The notes under the pieces are model-generated. The model saw nothing but the letters and a program-made list of their open reading frames with translations, searched no databases and was not told where the DNA came from. DNA of 64,000 nucleotides, from assembly GCA_002900995.3 (NCBI GenBank), contig CM035307.1, positions 3,162,001-3,226,000 of the forward strand, in the 5' to 3' direction. Source of the DNA: Ganoderma boninense (Eukaryota > Basidiomycota > Agaricomycetes > Polyporales > Polyporaceae). Shown piece after piece: positions 9,697 through 21,834 of this stretch (position 1 is its first letter; each line of letters begins with the position of its first letter). A program made the translations under genes and the position numbers.

Positions 9697-11852
9697 ATGC
9701 TGGTTCTCTACGAGACCTCGCTTGGCTACTGTCTGTTCAAGCTCACAGACGACGGAAAACTCGAGAGCAACGATGTCTGGAAGGACTTCGAGACTCCAGA
9801 GAAGGCCAACAAGCTGTAAGCAGCATTTATCTCAAGGGCAATTCCGTGGTGTTGATGCACATACCCTACTTGGCTCCCGCACATCTCCTGCCACTCCAAA
9901 TGAATCCAACATCCTAGCCTCAAGCTCAAGGCCATTCACCGATTCACTTCAACGGCGACGGCGGTGGAGGAGATCACTGCGCTGCAAGAGCAAAAGCTCA
10001 CAAAGGGCTTGAAGAAATTCCTCTCAGATGAGATTGTGGGCAAGGGGAAGAGCAAGGAGACCTTGGCGGTCTTCGAGGCAGGCATTGGTACGTAGGAAGG
10101 GTTATGTCTGAATACGGCTTTGAACTCACAACTACACTCAGGTAAGGCGAATCAAGGAGAAGCTCAACATCAAGGTCGTCTCGCCAAACATGACCGAGCT
10201 GTTTCACGGTATTCGCTCCCAGCTATCTGCACTGTTGGACGGCCTCGACCCCAAAGACCTGGCTACCATGAGCTTAGGTCTCAGCCATTCATTATCACGG
10301 TGCGCCATCAATTGCAGTGTTTTCTAGCCGCGAGGCTGAACCCGTGGCGGTAGGTTTAAGCTCAAGTTCTCACCGGACAAGGTGGATACCATGGTCGTTC
10401 AGGCGATTGCGCTGCTCGACGATCTCGACAAGGAGATCAACATCTATGCGATGCGTGTCAAGGCGAGTAGTCCCAAGCTAACTGAGGAAATGCCTCAGAC
10501 TGACGAAAATGGTCTCAGGAATGGTACGGCTGGCACTTCCCCGAAATGGCGAAGGTTATCGTCGACAACATTGCGTACGCGAAGGTCATCAAGAAGATGG
10601 GTGAGCAAACTCTTCATCCTAAGGCGTAACTTCGTCCGTTAACATGGATCTACAGGCTTCCGGACGAACGCCGCATCAACAGATTTTGCCGACATCCTCC
10701 CCGAAGAACTCGAGGCCACTCTCAAAGCGGCAGCGGTCATCTCGATGGGCACCGACATCTCCGAGTCCGACATGGCGCACATCCACTCCCTTTGCGACCA
10801 GGTCATCTCCATCTCCTCCTACCGCACACAGCTCGCCGGCTACCTCCAGAGCCGCATGGCCGCGATCGCCCCCAACCTGACCGCGCTCGTCGGCGACCTT
10901 GTCGGGGCACGCCTCATCAGTCACGCAGGCAGTCTGCTCAACCTCGCGAAGCACCCTGCGAGTACAATCCAGATCCTCGGCGCGGAGAAGGCGCTGTTCC
11001 GTGCACTCAAGACCAAGCACGACACACCGAAGTACGGTCTCATCTACCATGCGTCCCTCATCGGCCAGGCACCACCAAAGCTCAAGGGCAAGGTACGTTC
11101 CTCGCTTCGTGCCTCTCCACGGCCATGTTCCTCATGCTTGCGTGCCCGCAGATGGCCCGTATGGTTGCAACAAAAGCCGCGCTGTCGATCCGCGTCGATG
11201 CACTGACCGACGCCAACGGCAAGTCCGAGCCCCAAGCCCCGTCAATAGGGCTCGAGAACCGCGCGAAGCTCGAGGCGCGGCTGCACGCGCTCGAGCAGCA
11301 GGGCGACGGGTCGGCGGTGCGCTCCGCGTTCGCGGGCAAGAAGCAGGCGCGGTTCGAGATGACGGGCGAGACGCGGACGTACAACACCGCGGCGGACGCG
11401 GTCGACCTCGTGCCGACGCAGCGCGAGCCGGTCGAGGCGGCGGTGAAGGCGGTGCTCGACGTGAAGGCGGAGAAGAAGAAGGCGAAGGAGGAGCGCAAGG
11501 CGCGGAAGCGCGCGGAGAAGGAGGAGATCGCGGACGGCATCGAGGAGGCGCGGATGGACGTGGATGGGGACGAGGGGGTGGAGAGTAAGGAGAGCAAGAA
11601 GGAGAAGAAGCGGAAACGGAGAGAGAGCGAGGCGATGGAGGTCGACCAGGAGAACCAGGTATGTCCGATGCGGATGGCGAAGTGTTTCGGCGAGCCCTGA
11701 CTGTTGCCTGCTTTCAGAAGACCGAGACAGAGGAGGAGCGCAAGGCAAGGAAGAAGGCAAAGAAGGCGGAAAAGGCGGCGGCGGCGGCAGCAGAAAGTAA
11801 TGTCGATGGAGATGCAACGAAGAAGAAGAAGAAAAGGAAGTCCGAGGCATAG
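9697..11852 (+). CDS. NOP58: NOP58, box C/D snoRNP core protein
   Basis: Exons 9697-9815, 9918-10087, 10142-10299, 10354-10462, 10519-10600, 10656-11092, 11152-11658 and 11718-11852 give about 571 aa. The start [16 protein letters not shown] is diagnostic. The coiled-coil and NOP (SIK1) domains include [31 protein letters not shown] and [20 protein letters not shown]. The C-terminus is the expected Lys/Glu-rich KKE-type tail. NOP58 is part of the nucleolar C/D snoRNP that directs rRNA 2'-O-methylation. The 10463-10518 intron is of GC-AG type. The third exon only continues the conserved frame if one of the two Gs at 10146-10147 is surplus, giving GKRIKEKLN; as sequenced, the frame is broken there. 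Confidence 0.95.
10146..10147 (+). other. Frame break in NOP58 (one surplus base)
   Basis: Reading GTAAG-CGAATC instead of GTAAGGCGAATC joins the VFEAGI end of exon 2 to [11 protein letters not shown] without a frame change. The break lies in a GG pair. Confidence 0.75.
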
Positions 11853-12386
11853 CGACTAGCCGTTCTCTTTGTCTTTGCTTCTTCCACCATGATATCTCAC
11901 TGTAATCTCTTCGCATATATTTTTCATGCTTTCTCGATTCCAAGTGCAGTCCGAGCAAAGCAAGGCTCTCCTGACATTTCGGGCGATGAGAAGTCCCGTT
12001 TTGATTGTATCTGCAAGTCATATCGCTCGGGGTGTTTCTTGACTGCCCCCGGGTGGTACGTCGGTCGACCACGTAACCACAGTTCATTTCCACAACGATA
12101 ATACAAAATTCTGCGTCACGCGCGTGTTCTTGCTCCACAGTTCGAGGTGGCGGTGCTCGCGGTGGTTCTCGGAGGTGTGTGGTTGCACGCCATTGTCTTA
12201 CCCTGTCCCAACTTCCTTGAAGTTGATAGTCGATGCTCGTTATCCGCACGAGGGTTCCTAGCGTGCTAGTGCCAATTCTTGAAACCGGTTGAGAATCTGT
12301 CAGCTAATATTAAGCTAGGGCTACATCGCAATTGCTGGGTATCTGATACATGGTCTCTACAGTAGGATCACCGACAACAGTGACAG
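11853..12386. other. Convergent 3' region, no gene seen
   Basis: This lies between the NOP58 and CTU1 stop codons. It holds only the two 3' ends. Confidence 0.5.
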
Positions 12387-13788
12387 CTACGGAGTCGCCT
12401 CTGCAGTTGTCGGCTTCTGTAGACCTGCTGGGAGCTGGAAGAACGGTATCCTGCGTAGATTGCCAGAGGAAGAGTCATCGGCGTCCAGCTTCTTCCGCGC
12501 TCGGTCCGTCTTGAGCAGAGAAATCAGTGACAGGAAAAAAGAGTGATCAACGAAACACGACGCACAACGGCCGCAGTGGCCATCCCCCGTTCCAAGCCTT
12601 CTAGCAGGGTGCAAGCCTTACATAGTTCGTTGCTAGACATGTATCCGCACCGCTTACATGTCTCTGTTGAGCTGTAGCGTGAGCACTACAGAGTCTCAGA
12701 GAAACTAAAACGACATACGTTGCAGCTTCTGTGTTGCCCTGACATTTTCCTTGACCTCGAAAGCTTCACCGGAGTGAATGATGTCGATGATTGCACTGGG
12801 TCGTGCAGCTTCGAGATCCTTTAGGAAGGCCCTTGCATGGCCGCGATACGCATCGGGGGAGTATATGCACTCTGTTGAAAAGTAATCCAGCTTCTTGAAA
12901 TAGGCATACCTGGAAAGGTAGGGTTCAGTAGAATGACAATATACAGTAAACGAGGCGGATCACATTACGATCTCTTTCTCATATGCGTACTTGAAAGGCT
13001 TTGACCTTCTAATCGTGTCTTCTCCCTGTGTGCAAATGGAGGTACAACGTCCGAGGCGGGCGATATCGCCCCGCATGACTAAGTCCGAGGAGATCGTCAG
13101 AAGGCCCCATGGCATCAAAATAAAGCTTACTGTTCATGAGCACCGTTTCGGCAATGTCGTCAGCATTATGTCCAGTGACAATGTGATCGACGTTCAATAT
13201 TGCGGCCCCTCTGTCGAGTGCCTGTCGTCTGAACACTCCGCAAAAGGTGCAGTTATTTTTCTTCCCGATCTGTGCAACGATTGCGTCCATTGTCCAGCCG
13301 TAGAGCTCATCGTAAGATAGGATCTTCAACGGCATGTCATATTGCTGCTGATTGCGCTTGACCGTCTGATTAATATGGACAAGATCAGACTGCTAGCGTC
13401 GCTCCGAGAAGAGAAGGTTGATACCTCCAACGAGTCATCCCGGTACCCCGTGATGCCCTCGTCAATAGACAGGAGAAAGAGCTCCAATCCGTAACCATAG
13501 CGCTCGTTCAAAGTCTTCATGACGTGAGCAAGCACAGTGGAATCTGTTTTTAAAAACGACTAAGCGGACAGACGTGGGGGCTCCATAGTCTGAGGTCGCA
13601 CCTTTGCCCCCCGAAGCGCCAATGGCTACGCGATCTCCAGATTTAAAAAGCTTTGCTTCGGTGATAGTATTGTGGACCTCGGTCTCGAAGACATAAAAGA
13701 AACACTCCTTGCATATCTGCTGCCCTGTTTTTGGCCGCTTCAGTATCGCACGGGCATCGCTGCAGAGAGCACAAGTTCGTGGAGGCAT
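12387..13788 (-). CDS. CTU1: Cytoplasmic tRNA 2-thiolation protein 1, 355 aa
   Basis: Exons 13788-13602, 13543-13425, 13365-13131, 13078-12964, 12909-12719, 12663-12566 and 12509-12387 all join in phase (introns 52-59 nt). The N-terminal zinc site [17 protein letters not shown]...CKECFF is followed by the PP-loop [15 protein letters not shown], the CTFCGVFRR cysteine pair, [15 protein letters not shown] and the C-terminal [16 protein letters not shown] ribbon. The protein is Ncs6/Ctu1, which with Ctu2 (Ncs2) thiolates the wobble uridine U34 of tRNA-Lys, -Glu and -Gln using Urm1-derived sulfur. The last exon ([12 protein letters not shown]) is a basic, disordered tail. Confidence 0.95.
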
Positions 13789-15251
13789 GGTCGGCGTTCG
13801 GGTGAGAGTTGCGGACCGCGCAGAGGCCCCTCAAAATCCGCTTTAGGTATGTGGCGGTACTGTCGCTGGCTGAGCGCTTGAGCACTCAGGAAACCCCTTC
13901 ACCGCTGAGGCTAAGTAAGTAGGCGTGGATCAGCCGATTACCCACGAACGCTTTGGTCTCTCTGATGTGTTTGCAGGTCAATACGGTAGCTTACTCGACG
14001 CGAAAGGTCTCGTGCTCCGTCCCGAAACAGCCTCCAAGGGAGACCCAGCGGACTTGAGGTGGTTTTCTGCCGTCGAATGACGTCCCCGATGAAGTAAACG
14101 CGAAAGTGCTCATTGACTGGTGGACCACCCTTTACCAGCTTCCAAGGGGGGATTCGGCGGATCTAACGCTTAGGAGGGGCACGTTTGACAACGCCTTCGA
14201 GCCCAGAATATGAAAATATGGTCGTAGACTGGGAACCGTTCTCCGTTATTGGCTGTGTTGTTCGGCTGGGTAGGACATGACTTATTGAGCGAGCATTGGG
14301 CCCCATGTCAACACGACCGAACAAGTGCCCCGGCGATACTTTCTGCCAGAGGCTCGTGCTAGACATTGCCGTCTTCGAAGCTTACACGCGTCTGTCCTCG
14401 AGTTCCGACATTGACCCTGTAGCAACCATGTATCCCCAGCCCCCCTGGATCATGGCGGAGAAGCTCCGATGTCATCCCACAAATGTCAAGAGACGGTGGT
14501 AGCTCGGTGTGCGACTCCTTGATAGTGCCCTGGATCCTGACAGTCTTCCCAGTACCGACAGTTGGACAAGTAGTAGATATGTTCTGTGCCATGTTCGGCA
14601 CTCTAAACCGAGCTCGCCACAACGCCAGGTAGGCGAGGGAGCCTAGATGGGTAGTATGACCTGGTTGGCAAAGTTGCCCTAGAACCAGATGCAACTACTG
14701 GCAAGATCTGCATCTTCCTTTCCCTATCTGAGCCTCCACGAGTCTGGCTCGATGGGGCGGAGAATTAACTAGTTAGGTGCCTGTGGTCTGGGCTGTGAAG
14801 CCGTGGTCAATGCTTGATCCTCGCGCTGGTGCCGCATTCCGATTTGGTCAAGGGTCGACTAAACCACTCACGAATTGTGGCGTTGCGCAAGCAAGACCCC
14901 ACGGGTCGGCGCAGGGGTGGGGGAAGTACCCAAACTGGTCGCGGCGGGAAATGAGGTTGCCATATACGACGAGGATCCGACGTGGCTGAGAACCCTGAGG
15001 CCAAGGGCAACTACTTGGGACGAACTCGAACTTAAACGCAAGCAATGCCGTTGGATTGTGTCGGACGTCGAACATCGACGTCAAATAGAGGTAGAAGTGA
15101 ATCGGTGCGCCACCGACTCGGCGTTAATTCGCAGCAACGACGACGATAATGAAAATGCAGCGGCGGCAGCCAAATGCAAGATGTATAACGGCAAAACTGC
15201 AGGACTCTGAACAAACTGGGCGATGCCGAACGGAGTTCGATTACCGGCACT
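13789..15251. other. Gene-poor region with a possible coding relic
   Basis: This is 1.46 kb between the CTU1 start and the NUP160 stop. It contains short protein-like stretches on the plus strand (about 13978-14502) but no complete gene model. See the separate pseudogene entry. Confidence 0.45.
13978..14502 (+). pseudogene. Possible decayed coding sequence, family unknown
   Basis: Three consecutive protein-like stretches lie in different plus-strand frames: GQYGSLLDAKGLVLRPETAS, then VLIDWWTTLYQLPRGDSADL, then EYENMVVDWEPFSVIGCVV. A fourth open stretch follows to 14502. Each ends at a stop or frame change with no good splice site between, as expected of an eroded gene. A minus-strand 79-codon ATG frame overlaps the right part, so strand and origin are uncertain. 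I cannot name a family. Confidence 0.25.
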
Positions 15252-18200
15252 CTACGCAGAGGCCTGGCTATACTTTTGTACCCTCTTCATGCGACTCCCT
15301 ATCTCCGTGCGTAGCTCCCCCAGGAGAGCACGACCCCGAGAAGACAGATCTTGTTGGGTGTCTGCCGCGACCAACACTTGATCGATGAGCGTGTATGGGA
15401 GCCAGGTAGCGGCAGCGGCCATCGAGCCTTCTCCCGTGAGCTGCGAGTCGCTCTGTAAGAGTAGAAGCGGTAGTCGCACGTCAGTCAAAGTTCAAGATTC
15501 AATATCCCACCAGCGGCGACGGCGAGCACTGTGCAGAAGAGTGGGATCCGTCGGCACTTACCCTGCGCGTCATCGACAGCGTATGGTCCAGAGCGGCCTC
15601 CAGCACTTCATACCGCAGGCAAGTGCGGATGAGGTATTCAGGGTGGTGCTCCTATAGTAAGGCACATGCCGCCCCGTCAGCACGCACACCTAGCCCCGCG
15701 CCAAACCGGGCTCACCTCGAGGGTATGTATGAGCCATGGCGGGGGAGGCGATGTCCGGTCGAAGCTCATGATCGTCTCTAGTGCGACCTTGGTATACCTG
15801 TAGTCTGTCCGGGGCCCGTCGTGGCGTTCCAGTGACTGTCTCAGATACCGCCAGCCCCGCTCGGCCGCGGTGCCGGGCCAAGATGACACTTTGTCGGTAA
15901 GTAGCCAATCAGAGGTGTCCTCGCTCCTACAAACCGTGGTCGGACGAAAACATGAGCACACCCCCATGACCCACGGTAATGACGATAGGAACGCGCTCAC
16001 GTCACGGATTCTGGGTTTCTGGATAGTCTTAGGCACCGCCCGACGAGGTGGCTGAAGAGATCCGACATATCAGTGTCCAGACTTCGCGCAGTCGCCATCG
16101 CGGTATTAAACCGGTTCGCATGCGCTAGTCTGACCACGATCGCGGACGGCGGCAAGGCGAATTCTGTACAGGCCTTAATGTGAAATGGTCCGCCCCCTGT
16201 ATGTGGTGTGTACGCACCGCCAGCCGACAACAACGTGGGGTCTCTCCGCACCAGCTCGACTCTCGCAGACAGCAATGCGTACTCGTACTGCATATCCTTC
16301 AATTCCACCACCTCAGAATCTCGCTTACCAAGTGCATACTTGTTCTCTGGGATGTACTTGGATAACTTTCGGCGCTTGCGAGGCTAGACGGGAAGGCGAG
16401 AGGGTTAGCCAGGATTTGCAGCCAGAACAACCGATATGCCCGATTGAACGAAATCCTCACCTCGCGTCCGGTCTCGTTCACAATGGGCAATGTGATCCAC
16501 TGGCTCTTGGAGTCCACCAACGCGAGCGCGTTCATGGCAACCGCGTACGCCTCGAGCTGGAGATCCGCCAGTTCGGCGAACGCGGAAGCGTCGCCCGTGA
16601 GGGTCTCCAGCTTCCGGGCACGCTGGTACATCGTAAGTGCGGCTGCAGACACCTGCCGTGAGCACCGCTGTAGACGCCGCCGAGCAGAAACGGGGGGCAG
16701 CCGCGAGCACTCACCGTTTCGATAGTCCCCCTTGGAAACATACCACGTGTAGAGGATCCGCGAATAGAACGGCCGGATGCGGGGGTCCGCGTTCCGGGCC
16801 TTGAAAGCCAGCGCGTCCTCTACCTCGTCGGCGAGCCCGGCAAAGTTGAGGGCCATGAGCCTGTCGACGGCGTTCTCCTCGCACATCCTGTACAACAATT
16901 GGCTGATCGAGTCCCTCCTCCTGCACGCAAGTCCGGTGTTAGCAATCTGCACACCCGGGACAAACGGAGCTTGGGAGCGCGTCCCACATGGGCCCGATAC
17001 ATACAATCGTTCATACGGGGCGGATATGAGGGCCGTGTACGCGTCCTCATACTGCCCTAGATCAGTCAGGCCCTTTATCACGTTGCTCCACAACAGCGTC
17101 GTGTCGACATGCGGGGGCGCGTTCGAGAGAGCGAGCTGCGTGAAGAGGACATCGTGATACGTGCTCAGTGCGGCCTTGAACAGATCTGACGCGTGAAGAT
17201 AGAAATCAAACTGCGTCTCGAAGAGCTTGCCCGCCGGGAGGACGGCCCTAAGTGCGTCTCGATCGTCGCTCGACAATGCGGAATGTGGACCTGGGCAGCA
17301 CAGTCAGCTCCAATTCCCCCTTCGAACGACGAGGAAAGAAGAGACAGACTCACCGAAGCTGCCAGCGAGAACCTCCATGATGGAGCCAGCGTCGTCATAC
17401 CGCCCTTCGTCTAACCACAAACGGCCCAGGACGTACGTCACCCCTGCGGTACGGGGGAACCACGACAGCACCTCCCGTGCCACTTCGTGATAGCCCAGCT
17501 GCCGGAGGCGCTCGCAGAAGGCCGTCTCCAGCGGTGTAGCGTCTGCGGGAGATAGCGACTGCAAAAGCCCTGTGGCGTCGAGGAACCGGTGTGCGGAGAC
17601 ACGGAGCCCAGACGCAGACGAGTGCCCGTACACGTTCACGAGCTGGTGGATGAGTGAGTACGTTGGCTGGAACCGTGCCCCGCGGCTCGCAGAAACGTGC
17701 ATATTGCGCAGTTTCGCAACGACGGCGTCCTCCTCCACGCTTCCCTCGGCCATCGGGCTTGCATTGTCACCCCCGGGCTGGTGCGCACCGAAGCGCAGCA
17801 TCGCAACCCCGCGGAACACGACAAAGATTTCCGCCAGAAGGCCAGGCTCCCATAGCGGGAGGTCGTCCGCAAGGAACAGGAGGAAGATCACGAGGGCGAG
17901 CGCAATGTCGTACCGCGCATGGATGGACGTCGTCGCGTACGACGCCGTGAGCGCCTTTCAGCCACTCAGCGCTGGCGGGACGCAGCAGGAATGCAGCATC
18001 ATCTTCCTCGCTCTTCACCTCCTTGTCGAACCCCCCGACAAGATTGAGAATCTCGTTGGCGGCCTGTTGGAGCCCCACCTGGCGTCCCTGGGCCCCGGAC
18101 TGTTTTGCAGTGTCTTCCAGGCCCCGGATGCGGCCGGCTATCCAGCTCTGGAGGCCCTCATCGACCTCCTCGTAGAAGTTGGACGCACGGACCTGGTCCT

Positions 18201-20050
18201 GGATGATGTCGGCATACGAAAAGGCGATCTCTTGGCGGACGACCTCGTTCAGGCGCTCCTCGAGCGATCTTAGCAGGCGAGGCCCCAGTTTTTGGCGCAT
18301 CGTCCAGAGGATCGCCAGCAGATCGAACTGCTCCCCGACGGGCAGAGATAACGACAGCTCCCTGTGCAGACGTAAAGGATGGTCTTCGCCTGCGAGAGAG
18401 GCAATGCGCTCACGTTCAATGACGATGACGCCATCGTCCGGATTGCCGCGCCCGATGGCCAAGGGCCACCTGCCGTTTCGTTCGATCTCACGGCAGCGGG
18501 CAATGAAGCCCTCCCAGTCCCGTTTGAGCGCATTCCAGTAATTTGTGTCAAGGGGAGCACCAGTTTTGGGATCCTTGGTCCGCTGGACTGTGCAGCCAAC
18601 AATTGATGTGATTTGCTCTGCGACAGTGGAATAGGTTTGGAGAAGTTGCGGAGGGTACGGAGGGGGGAGAGATCGGCACGCGTCGGCGTATTGATTGACA
18701 GCAGACTGCAACGTGAGGGGAGAGAATGTTCCAGGCCGCATAATGGCCTCGAAGAATTTGCCCTCGAGGGAGCCATCGGAGAGCAACAGTTCGTCAAGAT
18801 AAGCGGGAGTAAGCTCAGCTTCCTGCGCGTAGGTAGCCGAGCTCCAGCCACCAGTTTTCGTGTCTTCCGATTCGTCCCATGGCAAAACCAGGACCTCGAC
18901 CATGACTGGCCCTGCTTGTCCCAGACTGTGTACAACGTGTCATCCAGAACGACGAAGTCCTGCAAGTGGCAATGCACGCTGGTTCCCGACGCGTCGAACG
19001 CGGTCACCGGATGTAAGACGTCGCCGTTGACCGCAAACAGCTGGAAGAAGCCCCCAGAAGCCAAAGAACCCTCGGTAGGAATAAACACCAAGACATGCGG
19101 CTCATCAGTGTGCGACGGCGTAAAAATACAAAGTAACTTTTGCGGTTCGGGGGGAGGGGCACAGATGGCTTCATGGGACTAGGGGAGGCGCGCGAAGACA
19201 GTCCACGGCGCCCCGGTGCCGTGGACGGCAGCACATGCTCTGCAACACACCCACCCCGAGCGGTCCACATACGGAGATGGCGGTCTCGAGATAGAGTCCA
19301 CATGTGCCCGATATCCGTCGGCTGCGGATGGCTGGAAATTGAAACAATATCCGTGCCGCCGGGAGGACCAGCGTGAAGTAGGGAGGTGATCGAGTGGAGG
19401 AACGACCGGGAGTCAAACCGAGTTTCGCGCCATATGTCTGATGGAGAGGGGAGTCTGTTAGACATATAGGCTGGATGACGGCATAGTGTTTGCTTACCGT
19501 CGGTTGTGTCGCCTCCGAGTGCTTCGACCTCGAGCCTGAGCAGTGAGCCTCCGGGAAGAGCGATGACCACGCAATGGGTGCCCTGTACCTGGACGAGAGC
19601 TTGGTCTACGGAGGTCTGTATTACATGCTCGCGGTACCACCGACGATTTGCGTTTGGCTGCCAGAGCGGGGCGCCCCCGCGAATGGGGATGACAACGCGG
19701 TAGAGGGAACCAAATCTGGTGGCGAGGAGGACGTGGAGCTCTTCGGATTCCCACATTACGATCGATGGAGAGGGTAAGATCGCTGCGGGGAAGTCGAAGC
19801 GGAGGGGCGGAAGGTCGGAGGAAAGGGAGAGGAGCTCGAGCATGAAGCCGCCATTGGTAACGCGCAGGAGGATTGTGCCTGTGAGGGGCGAGTGGAAGAG
19901 GGTAGAGAAGGAAGCATGTTCGAGGGGGTGGCCGGGCTCATTTGGGGGGCTGAGATGGAGGAAGTCCTTCTGTGTTGAGTACACGGGGATGGGCTGTGGA
20001 AGGGGAAAGAGGGCGGAGAGGTGGGTGGCGACGAGGACGGCGGGCTCCAT
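15252..20050 (-). CDS. NUP120: Nucleoporin Nup160/Nup120, Y-complex, about 1379 aa
   Basis: Exons 20050-19498, 19437-19235, 19178-17354, 17290-17005, 16920-16715, 16642-16461, 16383-16001, 15926-15716, 15651-15562 and 15452-15252. The N-terminal third is a WD-like propeller (MWTLSRDRHLRMWTARGGCV is a typical blade), followed by a long alpha-solenoid. The Nup160-family C-terminal motif appears as PRKRRKLSKYIPENKYALGK, with ELKDMQYEYALLSARVELVR after it. Nup160 is a scaffold arm of the Nup107-160 complex of the nuclear pore. The big third exon contains two single-base frame breaks of opposite sign (about 18904-18906 and 17954-17958); together they restore the phase of exon 4. The ATG at 20050 is the first in frame. 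Confidence 0.88.
17954..17958 (-). other. Frame break in NUP160 (one surplus base)
   Basis: On the minus strand, CTGAAAGGCGCTC reads WLK-A only if one base of AAAGG is dropped, joining PASAEWLK to ALTASYATTSIHARYDIAL. The slip is in a homopolymer pair. Confidence 0.75.
18904..18906 (-). other. Frame break in NUP160 (one missing base)
   Basis: TVWDKQGQS and MVEVLVLPWDES lie in neighbouring frames that meet at CCAGTCATGG with no room for an intron. One base is missing. Confidence 0.75.
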
Positions 20051-20968
20051 GGGGAGATGGGGACGGACAGGAGAGGAAGACGGCGGATCTGTCCCGGGTG
20101 CGGCTGCGGGGAGGCCCGAGGTGGTGGAGACTTGTGCCGCACTTGCTCGTGGTTGGACTTGGACGGGCGAGAACAAGGCGAGGCGAGGCACAGAGTTCAG
20201 GCCGATGCGGACTGGCAGAGCGCGTCAGTCTCGGTCTCAGCGTCCAGCGTGACGCGTCTGGCCGCGCGGGGTCACGGCTTCCCACGCGTCTGTGACGGGC
20301 GGTGTGTGATGTCGCCCGTCGTCCGAGTCGCAAGGTGCTGCGCTGAGCGCTGAGCCTCAAGGCCCGCTCGCGCTGCAGGAGGTGTGCGTCGCCATGCGCT
20401 CGATGGGCAACTGATGCCCCACTATGCCCGCTCGCAGCCATGTGTGTATGGCTTCGCGCCCCACCAGGAAACTGTGCTGCATTTTCGCCCGACTCCATTT
20501 CTCACCACCCTCTACGCAGCCCAAGCCCTCCCGCCACGCCCTCGACCTCCCAGATGTCTCGCCCTCGCGAATGGTCATTTCTTCCCAGTCCCATCCTCTA
20601 CTCCTTTACACCCGTAATTTCGTGATCGTACATGCGGCCGCCTCGTGAGGGGTCCTGCACTCCGTCACCATGGCCCTGCCTTCCATTTGGGTCCCTCTCA
20701 CATCACCACTATTCATCAGCTCGACAAAATCTAAATCTCCTTTCCCGGCCTCACGATCCATCCTTCCCGTATATAAGTTCCAGGGCCTCCCGCTTTCCAG
20801 ACCTTCCTCAGACACGGTAAGCTACAGCTCCCAGCAGCTCCCCCCTGCATAGACTTTTTCGTTCCGTTTCTGTTTCGTTTTTCGCTTTTCTTCCTTTTCG
20901 TGTACAATACACCCTTCCCATTCGTTTCGCGCACAGCCCCCCGCCCCGCTAACCACTTGCACTGCGCC
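20051..20968. promoter_or_regulatory. Divergent promoter region, NUP160 / orphan gene
   Basis: This is 918 bp between opposite start codons. A TATATAAG motif at about 20771-20778 lies roughly 195 bp before the plus-strand ATG and could serve that gene. No other gene is seen. Confidence 0.4.
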
Positions 20969-21546
20969 ATGAACTCCAACATGCCCACCTTCGACGCCAT
21001 CGTCTTCCCCGCAGACGACCGCCCGCCACACATAGTCCCGCTCATGACCACCAATGTCTCCCTACCGGCTGCCGCCGGCTCCTCCGCAGAACCCTACCGC
21101 TGTGGACGCGCCCCCCACCCGGAAGTCTACATGGACTACATCGCCGACCAGCTCGGCTCCCAGGCATGGCGATACCATGTGCGTCTCATTTCGCTCCATA
21201 TTAATTGCCGGACGTCCTGCTAATTCGCCGATTCGCTCGCGTCCTCTCTGCCCGCGCCACGCCCCTGCAGCTCGTAGAAGCCCTTGACGGCATGCTCAAG
21301 AAGTTCTCAACGCCGTACATCCTCTTCTACCCAGTCATCTCACGCGACGGGATGCCGTTCCCCGTCAACAAGTGCATCCGTGAGATCCAACTCCAAGCCC
21401 AGACGTACGACGAGGCGCGGGCATGGCGGGGCAACCTGGTCATAGCAAAGTACCGCGACGCGGACTACTCTGCTATGATCGATGCCTCGATGGCAGACTT
21501 TCCCATCATCAAGAACTATCTGTCAACTCACCTGGCGCCTTCATAA
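20969..21546 (+). CDS. Uncharacterised small protein, 161 aa
   Basis: I do not recognise the family. Two exons (20969-21178, 21271-21546) join in phase at WRYH/LVEALDGML across a 92-nt intron. The product is soluble-looking, with no signal peptide. The second exon has a mixed alpha/beta pattern with FSTPYILFYPVISRDGMPFP and a conserved-looking YRDADYSAMIDASMADFPII near the C-terminus. A TATATAAG motif lies about 195 bp upstream. It shares a divergent region with NUP160 and converges on the Dap1-like gene. Confidence 0.6.
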
Positions 21547-21834
21547 ACGGTAAGCGAATATAGAGCATCGAGCCGATTTTCATTTCCTGGCGCTGACCCT
21601 CGAGCTTTCTCTCCGATCTTGTAGGACTTGCTTGCCCCGACCACGGCCTGGCCGGATTCAGCCCGCGGACAGCTATTCTGTTGTTATTAGGACATGTGTA
21701 ATCGCTCACTGGCCTTCCCCTTCGCTGCTGTATCCCCTATGGTACACTTGTCCCTAATGACATCAGCTTGTATATATTTTCACGATCATGTAACGCGCCG
21801 GAAGAGAGCGGTGACGCTAAGATGCCGCGCATCA

